A program made the translations under genes and the position numbers. Positions 13,001 through 22,073 of a stretch of DNA of 64,000 bases are shown here, in pieces. Positions within the stretch are counted from its first letter, which is position 1. Each line of letters begins with the position of its first letter. The notes under the pieces were generated by a model, which was not told the origin of the DNA, did not search any database, and saw only the letters and a program-made list of their open reading frames with translations. Where the stretch lies: positions 2,478,501 through 2,542,500 of the forward strand of contig JASJOG010000015.1 in the NCBI GenBank assembly GCA_030142905.1, read 5' to 3'. The stretch is from Heliopora coerulea (lineage: Eukaryota > Cnidaria > Anthozoa > Scleralcyonacea > Helioporidae).

Positions 13001-16000
13001 TATTTTCCGTCGTTAGCTAAATTATTACCTTGAACTGATAAAAAATGAAAGAAGATAAAGTCAGTTTCTTAAATTAGTCCTGTTAAAAAGTAAAGTAAAA
13101 CTTATCATTTCGTTCAAAGCAAGCAAGCAGACAGGCAAGCAGACCAACAGGTACGCAGGCACGCAGGGTGGCAGGCAGGCAGGCATGCAGGCACGAGCGC
13201 ATCGTCACACGCAAGAAAAACTGAACTATTAACTTTAGATCAGTAGGTAACTCGTTGTAAGACTCCACCATAAGAAAACTTTGGAATTCGTCATGCTTAC
13301 TTATAGTGGACACAACGAACTAGCCTGCTCTCCTTGTACGTATCAGGATGTCATCGAATATAGCTGATCTTAGACAATCGGGCCAGTCGATCAGCCTTTG
13401 AAACGAATTGGCTTAACTCTTTCACGGAAGAACCTCTTCCGTTGACGAGTAAAATTATCCGACATTAGCCAGTGGAGAATAATAGAATAATCCTGATGGG
13501 AAGGAATTCAGTTAGTTAACCTTTTGTGGGCGGAATGTCTTCCCTTCACGAGTAAATCTCGTCTGAGGTTAGCCAGAGTAAATTAACAGAAGATTGATCC
13601 TGACGGGAAGGAACTGAGTTGGTTATAACCCTTTCTGAGCAGGATGTCTTCCCTTCACGAGTAAACCTCCTCTGAGGTTAGCCAGAGTAAAGTAATAGGA
13701 GACTGATCTTGCCAAGAAAGACTTAAAGTATTTTAAAAAAGAACTAACTCTAGTAACTTTATATTTACCTGCTAACTGTCGACTTTTTAGTACTACGGGA
13801 TCTAGTTCCTCGTCATCTCCTTTTTGTCTTTCTAGTCTAGATGTTTGTGAGTTACTGTCGTGATTTTGTACAGCGGCTGTGCTTGACCCACCACCAGTCG
13901 TTTCTGAGGTAGATTTTGTCTCACTTGCGGTGTTTGCGTTATTTACAGGGCCACGACGGGCAGCGTTGGCGAAGAAGGCACTCGAGGTGTCCCACGAAGC
14001 TTCCTCCTGAAAACAAACGAAAATAACCTCACTCAATCAATGATATAAGAATAGAGTACTGCGTAGACAGTAATAAATAAGGTAAAAAGTGCCGTAACTG
14101 ACCGCAGTTTTAAACCTTTATACTTATAACTTCACTCATCAGGGTCCGGTTTACTCCTGGGCTGTCCATCGAATTGTGAACAATATTCGCTCTAAACTAA
14201 TCCAAACCCTTATGTAGGATGGCTTTGCTTAACTGTAGGGCAAACCGTTCCGCTTAAACGGAAGAAGATTGTTCCTGAATTTTATAGATCAGGGATCGGT
14301 TTTACATATCTCGGAAAGCTTTCTGCAGGTTAATCATAGCCAGTGAACAAAGCTGTACATTCTCGGAACAACACAACGTAAATCGTACCGCATAAGAGCG
14401 AGTTATCAACCGGATTGTGCTATTCCACATGTAAAATTTAAGTTTGATTGATCCAGGGGCGTGGCTAACCTATTTTGATTGGGGGTGTGCCCAGCTTAAT
14501 TTGCCCGAACGTTGTAAACTTTCAAAAATTGCCCAAATTTAGTTTGACCCGCATTCAGGCCATGTATGGCGTACCCTCACTTCCTCAACCCCAATACGGA
14601 AATTAAATATAAAATAGTAACCAAAATGGATTTTGACCTACTTTACCTTACCAAATTTTGCCCGAATTACTATCTAGTTTTTGCCCGAATTTCTATTTTT
14701 TTCGCATACTTTGGGGGGGACACACCCCACACACCAACCCCCCATCTATGCTGCTGGATTGATCCACCGGACAAGCCACCCGGAGTTCGTATGATCGGCT
14801 TCAGTTAGGATTCGGTTACCATAGGAAGAAATACATACATGTTCGGCACCCGAGTCTTCCTCAGATTTTTCTGATGTTTGTTTATTTTGTTCATTTTTAT
14901 CTGTTGTTCCATGGTTTTCTTGGTTTTGTTCTTTTGTATCTTTTTTATCTTCCGTGCTTCCTTCCCCCGTTTCTTCTTCACCGTCGTTCTCATCTTCGTC
15001 TTTAGAATTACTATTTTCGACCTGTATTAGGGAGGATCATGGAATTCAGGGATGAGGATATTATGAAAACTTTGGTTAGCGATTCTGGCGAATCAACTGA
15101 CACAATTGAGTCTCTATGTCAAAAAAATGATAAGCAAAAATAAATTATTATTCTCAATTTCACTTCACAGATTGGGTTGCCGGCAATATAGGTACTTTTG
15201 ATGTATTTTGTATTGTTAATGATATTTTATATTTAATTATGATACATTTAGAATTAAAAAAAAAGAAGGTTGGTCTACAAAGTCGTTGTATGATAACTTA
15301 CTTGCTTATCATCTCCAGCTTTCTTTTCTTTTTCTCTTTGCTTTCGTTTCGCTCGACTTCTCTAAAATAGTGAAAAATTGACAACGGTTGCTTTTACCGT
15401 ACTCGAAGCAGAAAATCCATGGAGGACCCGAGTTTCTGCCATAACGACATATGTCTTCAAAAGAGCTCTTCCAAAAAGAAATCAAAACGAAAATCAACTG
15501 CAAAGTAAATGTTCGGCCTACTTTTTTCTTTGCTCTTTTTTTCTCGGCTTTCTTTTTATTCCTTTCCTCTTCTTTAATTAGTTCTTCAGCATTTTTCATA
15601 GCTTCCTAAAGTTAACGAATTACGTAGAAAATAAGTTTATGAAATAAGTAGTTTCTTACGCGAGCTCTGATTCATCCATATTCCGAAATTCCCCAAGTTT
15701 AAGGTCTTTATTATTATTTTGTAAAAGAAGTATAAAGCGGTTTTCAATGTTTATATAATGTGATATAAACACTTAGGACGTTGTGAAACTTTCGAAAAGT
15801 GAAAAACACTCGCTTTCGACTCGTGTTTTTGTTACGCTTTTGTGAAGTTCCAAACATGGAAAACCATCTCATATTTCTTAAATCTATGACAGTATGTCTC
15901 GCACCATTTTACAGATGTTCCCAACATTTCTTTCCAGTAGAAAAAAAGAAAACGAACTTTCTTGACTGTATACAGCGATCTAATTCACAAGCCTATGATG

Positions 16001-19000
16001 ACCGCTGAGCACTTGACAAATATCAGAGAGATCTATATTATACCGTCTATTCAGCAGGTAATATTAGAAAAGTGAGTTTGTTTAAAATGCACAGACTGAA
16101 CGGGAGGAATGTGTGTAGCATAGTTCTACGCAGTTTCACATCCTCTACTTGCTGCGCATATGAAGTCAGCACTGTAAACTTGCTCCCAATCATTATGCAT
16201 CTTAGTTGAAATCACCTCCACTTTATTTAGCACCAGGATTAAGAAGTTTCAGTACATTGGAAGCATTCATCCAGAGGCAAATTATCATTCTGAGTTAAGG
16301 TACAGTGTATACCATTCTGAGTTGTAGTTTAACATTCTGAGGTATACCAGAATAGTATAGCATTCTGAGCTGTAGTGTACCATTCTGAGTTCAAAGTGAT
16401 TTGAATGCAACACTTCCACTTTTACACCAGAGATTTCATTGACTTTCCAAAGTTACTGTGGTCTTTATCCTTCATACTGTACCCAATAAATATATTGCAT
16501 ATTCAAAAACTGAGTCAAAGCAGGGGAAGATTTTCTGGGGGGTGCAGGGGGTGCATACCCCCCAAAATTTTCTAGCACTCCCTCAGAAAAATTTGAAAAT
16601 GGTGTGCATACTTTAGGTTATTATTTTTATTATAGGTTTTATTTAAAGAAACTTATACATTTGGCAGTAAGAGTACAACTTACTGATAACAGGGGTTATG
16701 GGCTTATGGCGATATGTCTAAAAAAGATACAACAGCCCGGTCAGCCCCTTTGGTAGCACACCAATGCACCCTCCCAGGGAAATCTGCACCCCTCCTGTCA
16801 GATGAGCATTGATCCGCCCCTGATTAGTCAAAGTGACAACCAGGTATTTTTCACACCCTTTTGAGCTAGTTTGATTGTTATTGTCAACATGGATGGTAAA
16901 TGGAGTTGCTGCCAGCTTTTAGGGTCTTACTAGGTTAAATTTCGAGGCTTTAATTATGCATATAACCTGTTTTGCTTACCGCTTCTGATATATTACGATT
17001 ATTCTGTTTGATATTTTTATCTGAAAAATAACAATAAAATTACTTTACAACCCATAAAACAACAATGCCAAAGAGTGCAGAAATATTTGAATATTTTTTG
17101 AGACAATCATAATTGCTATCCAGACCTTGTGCTGTAATATACTTACTAGAGGAAACTGATCTCCCAGAAAGCAAGTCACAATATTTGCTTCTTGGTCTTG
17201 GACGAAATGCTGGAATATTATCATCTGATGAGTCACTTGATCTCATGTAACCAACATCATCATCATCTGAGTAAGAAAAGTGATCATTGGTGGTTGCATA
17301 ATCTGAAAGAAATGAAAGCAAAATAATAATCAAAAACATAACAAACACAATGAAACATATATTTTACTAAAACATATATTAAACTTGTTACAGCTGTTTG
17401 TATTTGAGCTTGGAGAGTTTGCACCATTTAGGTGTTGCCTTGTTTTTGAACCTTAGTTAATGCTATCAATGAGACAACTGCATCAGGCTTGCACTTCCCT
17501 AGATATTCCAAACTTTGATTTGCCAACACTACTCTTGGAGATAAGTACGGTAGTTTGTCATAAATTGCACCTACAGATTAACATCTAACCAGACAAAAGA
17601 AGCATGTATAGATTTTTCCACTGACAATATGTTACTGTTTTTGAAAATGACTCATTGTGTTTGCTTGTTAATTTTTTCATTGATAGGACAGCTTGGCGTT
17701 CATTGGACTGAAAACATCTCTTCTAAGGACATTTCACTCAAGAGTAAACCCTGCTGTTTGTAAACACAAGTTTTATTTCTAGTTTACTCGTTTTCATTTG
17801 TTAAACATATTTACATATAAACATTTTTATAAATATAGCAAAACTAAAAAAACAATTAGCTTTTACATACATCTTCCATTGGTGAAGAATATGTGTGCAA
17901 ATAGGTCAAACATATCACCCTAAAACATGAAGCAAAGAGATGCATTAGAAATATCATTTTAAATCTTAGAGTGTAATTCTATGAGAACAAGTGATCTATT
18001 CAATTTATAATAAGAACAATAGGTGCATTAAAGAAAACTTTGTGAAGTATGCATTATATTCAATATGAAAAAATATAGATAATACAAGAATCACCTTGAC
18101 CTAATTTTAATTTTCAAAGTAATTATCATGTGGACTATTATGCTCTTTACTGCTTCATTCATTCTTGTTTTTAGACTAGGGGCAACTGGCTGTTTCAAAT
18201 TTGAAGAAAATGTTCTTTTCACAATGCTTTATTATTACAACATCATTTTGAGTATATTTTCTGTGGCATAAGATTTTTGTTGCTTGCTTAAATCACTGGC
18301 TGCTTAATGTTTTTATGACATATATTATTAATTGGTTAATCATATACTTTATTGTTCACTGTTACTAATGTGGACTTGTGTGTTTAAGTAGGGCCTGAGC
18401 TGTGTTCACTCTACCTGTATGGGCTGACAGCTTTGGACTCTTTGAAAAACACCCAAATGCAAATCATTCACAGTATCATTCACAAATGAAAATCATTCAC
18501 AGAACTACATAATAAAACTTCTCTCACTTCCTTTAAGAATACTTTAAAGGAAACATTTTTAGACAGATATAAAAATGCAGGCCTTTTCATGAGCAAAACA
18601 GCATGCATGTGGTGACTTGCATGTATAAATCAACTTGCACATGCAAATTGCATAGGTGTTTAAATTGATCTGTTATGACCAGGAAATACTATGAAAACAA
18701 ATCATTTTACCTCATTCATGTTACTAAGGTTATTGTCTGCACTTTAGCAGTCAATCAAAACACACTTAAAACTACAGCAAAAGAAAAATTCACAAACAGT
18801 ACTATTTATTAAAATGGTTTAGCTTTATGTTAATCACCTTCTTCGCTTTCTGCTTCGAAAGGATTTTGATCAGAATTGTGAAAAATATCAGTATCTTCAG
18901 AATTATCTGTGCTAATTGCACTATTCTCAATACATTGGTCACCGCCCTCTTCTGATTCCAACAGTATTGTGCCAAACTTAAAATAATTTCATTGAGAACT

Positions 19001-21562
19001 TTGGTCAAGTCATATCTTGTGGCAAGTAAATTTGCTTGGAAATGATTGGCAAAGCTTGTAATAGCATTGTTTCCATAGTTCTTTTTATCTGTCCAGTTTT
19101 TTGGGTCAAAAAGAAAACACAAACAACCTCACCATTGCATATATGCTATCCTCAGAATCTTCAATTTGGCAGTTCAAAAACATGTACAGATTGGCATTTG
19201 CACTTTTTTATGCATCACTAGCTTTCAACCTGTTGTGGTTGTTCAGACTACACATCTTTTCAAAACTAACAAAAACTAATCTCCCATAAACAGAAATTTT
19301 TCATGATAATTTGACACTGCCAAAGTCAACTGAAAAATGTTGACTCGAGCAGGATTTGAACTTGCACCTTCAGGACTTGATAGCTCAACAGGTAGAGCAG
19401 TGGACCAGTATCCTGAAGGTGCGAGTTCAAATCCTGCTCAAGTCAACATTTTTCAAATTTTCAGGAGTGTCAGATTGTCATGAAAAATTTCTGTTCATGT
19501 ATATCTCTGAGGATGATTCTGAAATTAAAACTAATCTCCCATGTTTGGCAGCATTTAACTCTTCCCCTCCCTTCAAAATATCCCGTGAGAGGGAAAACAT
19601 TCCCTCATTTTACTGTCAGCCTAAAATGCTAAAACAAGCTATAGATAATTGTTAAAAAATTCATCAGTGGTGCCAGCGGAGTTCTCTAACTCCAACAAAG
19701 GAAATGAAAGGCCTGAAAATGTTGATCATTTTAATTTCTACTAATTTATATTCATGTACATATCAAGTTCTTAATATTTTTACATTACTCTATAATAGCG
19801 TAGTTTGAGGGTCTGTAGTTTTTCAGTTTGTAAGAACTTTTATCTGTTACCCTCGTAAAATAAAGTTGATTATTATTATGATTATTATTAAAACCTATGA
19901 TCTGCAGTGCTATATACATGTAAATGTATGTGCTACAAAGAAGTTAATTGGTGGATATTGATTAATTCATAATTATTAATTCATGAAACTCAAGTCTGAA
20001 ATTAGGAGACCAGTTTTGTTTTTCACTAGCCTGTTACCATGGTGAATTGGGCTAGAACATCAAGAAAGATGTAGGAGATGCTTAGCTGTAGCATTAGCTA
20101 AAGCCAAAGATACAGTGCTGTAATCTTACCATGGAGACTTTTACATTGTCATCATCTGTTGTACTAGTTAATCTTTTATAAGCTTCTGAAATTTCTTGAA
20201 ACCTCTAAAAACCCAACAAGATCATAATATCACGAAGTGATTCTGAATCACTTACTTTGTTATTTTATGATGTTATAACTCACATTCTTATTATAAACTG
20301 GCATGCAAAATACTCAAAACAGCACACCATGCCTTGTAATAAGAATTAAGAATTAAGTACATTTTAGATATTGATTATAAAAATACCAAAATAATCATAT
20401 TGACTAAAAATATTCACTAAGGATAACACAAGGCACCTCTGTCCAATTTCAGGTCTACACTAAACCGTAATAAAGTATTTATATTAATATTAAAATAATT
20501 GGATTGTCTAATCTGCTTTTTCCATGATCAGCTAAATGCTGATGAAAATGGCCATCATTTCTGCTGCCAAACTATCTTTTCAGTTACCAAGTTGATGTTT
20601 AACTCACTAAAGGACAAGGGTGCACTTTAGTATTTTACTCTGGCTAATGCCAGACAATTTTACCAATCACAGGAATGAGTCCTTGGCATTAAAGGGTTAA
20701 AACAAGAACTTATAGTATAAAATTCCATCAAAGGAGATCTTGAAATGCTAATGACATCTGGCATTGACATCAACTTTGGTTTTAGTCATGCCACATGTAA
20801 ATTATACTAGATTCTGACATATACTGTATTGTAGGTGTAAATTGGGCATAGATGTAAAGTCAGGTTATACTGCATCATAGTTTAAATATAAAGACAAACC
20901 AGTGTTGCTTCTGCACTATTATTGTGTTTATCTGGATGCCATTTTAAAGCAAGTCTTTTATAATTTGCACGAACTTGTTCAGCACTTGCATCTGCAAAAG
21001 AGACAAGCGACAATAATTTTAGAACATGTTATGACAAGATGAGAGATTAATAATTGAACTGAAGCAATTGATCATAGGAATTTCTAATCATTGACTTCGC
21101 TAATTTTAAAAGTAAATTAAATTTGAAAATTTATTTTCCAGTAGTCATTATTTCTGGTGGTTGTTGAAAGTCATTCACACGGGCAAAGAAAATACCGGCG
21201 ACTATTTGTCACAGGAAAACCCCAGGGACGGAGCTGTTTAGCACTTTGTAACAAATACTCCATAAAAGAATTCTTTCACTATAAAACACATTTCGTTCCA
21301 GAAATAAGCGACAATTGCGCACGAGAGCTAACTCAAACTTGATCTTAGCAATTCATTGTCACCGAAGCTGGAAAACGCTCCGCGATATATGTGCGTGGTA
21401 ATGTTTTCGCGCTGTTTCTAACATAATCCAGTCGTCTATTGTGATCGAAATTATTACAAACCTTGCGTAAAAGGTCCTGGATTTTTTAAATTTCAGTACC
21501 TCTTCATACCTACCTGGGTCAATTTCAAGAACTCTAAGCGCTTCCGACTTTGTCATAACCAT
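5956..21562 (-). CDS. DnaJ-TPR-UBA-like-RRM-CCCH protein, TTC31-related
   Basis: Minus-strand exons, all joined in phase (646 codons): 21514-21562, 20900-20991, 20130-20204, 17871-17919, 17147-17302, 16980-17020, 15522-15605, 15302-15361, 14839-15021, 13769-14006, 12944-13028, 12672-12813, 11582-11686, 11373-11463, 10784-10865, 9839-9928, 8153-8255, 6673-6704 (weakest), 5956-6139. Residues ~4-67 form a J domain with HPD in KRLALKWHPDKH. An acidic serine-rich linker and a lysine-rich helix (EELIKEEERNKKKAEKKR) follow, the latter very like human TTC31. TPR repeats lie at ~343-453 (FGNRSYCFDRLGEFTKALED), a UBA-like motif (MGF...AALDALLSG) at ~455-482, an RRM at ~516-586 (RNP2 LWVGNV, RNP1-like FCAFVNY) and a CCCH finger (C-x7-C-x5-C-x3-H) at ~600-622. 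Hsp70 co-chaperone and RNA-binding roles are inferred from domains. Vertebrate TTC31 as I know it lacks the J domain, so two genes joined by my chaining remain possible. Confidence 0.72.
6926..6972 (+). repeat. tRNA-like SINE fragment (box A)
   Basis: TAGCTCAGTCGGCAGAGC at 6926-6943 is a near-perfect RNA polymerase III box A with the D-stem pairing GCTC/GAGC. A box-B-like GGATTCATTCC follows only 8 nt later, too close for a real tRNA. It is read as a decayed tRNA-derived SINE head. Confidence 0.4.
7053..7082. repeat. (TA)n microsatellite
   Basis: Uninterrupted TA dinucleotides, about 15 units, inside an intron of the DnaJ/TTC31-like gene. Confidence 0.9.
7721..8110. mobile_element. piggyBac-like MITE with TTAA target duplication
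   Basis: Both ends are flanked by TTAA (7717-7720 and 8111-8114). The left end starts GGGGGCGCTTCAAC and the right end in reverse complement starts AGGGGCGCTTCGCTTC, giving short inverted termini. There is no transposase frame. It lies in the 3' part of the DnaJ/TTC31-like gene, between the RRM exon at 8153 and the short exon at 6704. Confidence 0.7.
8374..8530. mobile_element. Short palindromic MITE
   Basis: The left end TAAAGGTGGATTTCCACTTG and the right end CAAATGGAAACCCACCTTA are inverted copies. Inside them the GCAAAATG and GCGCGCGC segments also pair. The element is 157 bp with no coding capacity, in an intron of the DnaJ/TTC31-like gene. Confidence 0.65.
10394..10730. mobile_element. 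Mariner-like MITE, TA flanked
   Basis: The left terminus ACCGTATTTACTCGAATAAG is repeated inverted at the right terminus (CTTATTCGAGCAAATACGGT), with TA directly outside both ends, as expected for Tc1/mariner insertion. Internal copies of GGCGCTTATTCG and AATAAGCGCCGCG strengthen the hairpin. There is no transposase frame. It sits in the intron between exons 10784-10865 and 9839-9928. Confidence 0.8.
13117..13195. repeat. GCAG/GCAGGCA-type simple repeat
   Basis: Degenerate run of CAGGCA, CAAGCAG and CACGCAGG words within an intron of the DnaJ/TTC31-like gene, next to the TPR exon 12944-13028. Confidence 0.7.
13411..13715. repeat. Tandem array of the dispersed 'ttagccagagtaaa' repeat
   Basis: Three units carry the anchor (G/C)ACGAGTAAA followed ~20 nt later by GTTAGCCAGAGTAAA (ATTAGCCAGTGGAGA in the first), and then by GA(C/T)GGGAAGGAA in the first two. 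Anchors lie at 13444, 13547 and 13656, so the unit is ~103-109 bp. Single diverged relatives occur elsewhere in the window. Confidence 0.75.
14454..14756. mobile_element. hAT-like non-autonomous element
   Basis: The element begins CAGGGGCGTGGC and ends GCTGCTG. It is flanked by perfect 8-bp direct repeats GATTGATC (14446-14453 and 14757-14764), the hallmark of hAT insertion. Terminal inverted repeats are degenerate. It is 303 bp, without a transposase frame, in the intron between exons 14839-15021 and 13769-14006. Confidence 0.75.
16288..16395. repeat. Short tandem repeat around CATTCTGAG
   Basis: CATTCTGAG recurs at least five times with spacers such as TTGTAGT(T/G)TA and GTATACCA, giving units of roughly 20-30 bp. 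Intronic. Confidence 0.65.
16521..16825. mobile_element. hAT-like MITE, probable
   Basis: The left end CAGGGG follows directly after AGTCAAAG (16513-16520). The right end GATCCGCCCCTG is followed, after ATT, by the same AGTCAAAG (16826-16833). Runs of G and C near each end can pair. The 3-nt offset makes the exact right boundary uncertain. There is no coding capacity. It is intronic in the DnaJ/TTC31-like gene. Confidence 0.55.
18805..18810 (-). terminator. Polyadenylation signal AATAAA after the short-form stop
   Basis: Canonical AATAAA on the minus strand, about 20 nt downstream of the stop codon of the candidate alternative exon at 18830-18976. Confidence 0.45.
18830..18976 (-). CDS. Alternative terminal exon of the DnaJ gene
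   Basis: After a plausible acceptor (ATTATTTTAAG) the frame entered from exon 20130-20204 (phase 0) stays open for 48 acidic residues (FGTILLESEEGG... ending EAESEEGD) and meets TAA. AATAAA follows about 20 nt after the stop (18805-18810, minus strand). If used, it gives a ~120-residue protein with the J domain and an acidic tail only. It cannot be an internal exon of the long form: its possible donor leaves one base, which would create a TGA at the next exon (17919). Expression is unproven. Confidence 0.5.
   Translation of the reverse strand, partial: FGTILLESEEGGDQCIENSAISTDNSEDTDIFHNSDQNPFEAESEEGD
19291..19493. repeat. Fold-back tRNA-like repeat, copy 1
   Basis: The outer arms (CAGAAATTTTTCATGA... 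and its inverted copy ...TCATGAAAAATTTCTG) and the inner arms (AAAAATGTTGACTCGAG / inverted) pair over about 85 nt each. The right half, 19374-19444, has tRNA-like form on the plus strand: a 7-bp acceptor stem GACTTGA/TCAAGTC, D-arm GCTC...GAGC with box A TAGCTCAACAGGTAGAGC, and box B GAGTTCAAATCC. The anticodon and T stems are degenerate. The left half carries an inverted copy of the T-arm part. It is read as a tRNA-derived SINE or MITE, not a working tRNA gene. Confidence 0.65.
20595..20700. repeat. Dispersed 'ctggctaatgccagac' repeat copy
   Basis: ACTCACTAAAGG and AAAGGGTTAA bracket a core 'ttttactctggctaatgccagacaattttac'-type segment. The same order of words recurs at 22490-22590 (with CTCGTCAAA...CCCTTAATGAGTTAA), 725-800, 36530-36840, 41000-41060, 42460-42530 and 52090-52120. 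Confidence 0.6.
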
Positions 21563-22073
21563 TTTTTCTTCGTATTAATTCGTAATTTTTTCGATTTCAG
21601 CTTTGCAAACCCGCCATGTTGACCTGGTTGCGATAGGTCTCTGAAGAAACAGGAAGCCTGAAACTGAAAATGACATTACACAATATCATCGGTTGAAAGT
21701 TTGTTGGAACTATCGGCAACTGCTCGGCACAGTTCATAAAACGAGCGAGTTTGAAACAAATTTCTTGAAATAAATCCCCAAATTTATAAAATTAATTTTT
21801 ATTAAGGCTTTCCTAATGTCACTGGGCGAACGACACTCTTCTCTGGTGGATAAGTGCCCATTCAGCATTAATTTTAAAGCCTTTTTAAAATTAATACAAA
21901 TGAAACTTCGGCCATGGTCGTACAACTTCGATCAGTAACACCAAATGCAGCAAAATGGCGGAACGACTGAAAAACAACAATTATATATTTAAATAGCAGT
22001 TTAAAAAGTTCCTTTTAACTTTAATTGGGTAGAAAATGATGACTTGGTTTTCTTTTCCTCCTTACGTTGAATA
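21563..22073. promoter_or_regulatory. Divergent promoter region between the DnaJ gene and ARMH3
   Basis: Only about 510 bp separate the two start codons, which face away from each other. A YY1-type motif AAAATGGCGGA lies at 21952-21962, and its inverted equivalent CCCGCCATGTT lies near 21610, just upstream of the DnaJ start. YY1-like ATGGCGG motifs near start sites are common in TATA-less housekeeping promoters. No TATA box is evident. Confidence 0.5.

Noticed and set aside
17040..17146. Tail of the open frame after exon 17147-17302 (to LFYGL or LWVVK)
   Set aside because: A strong donor GTAAGT at 17146 and the in-phase next exon show this is intron.
19374..19444. tRNA gene
   Set aside because: Acceptor and D stems and both boxes are present, but the anticodon and T stems do not pair and the unit is part of an inverted repeat, so it is treated as a tRNA-derived repeat.
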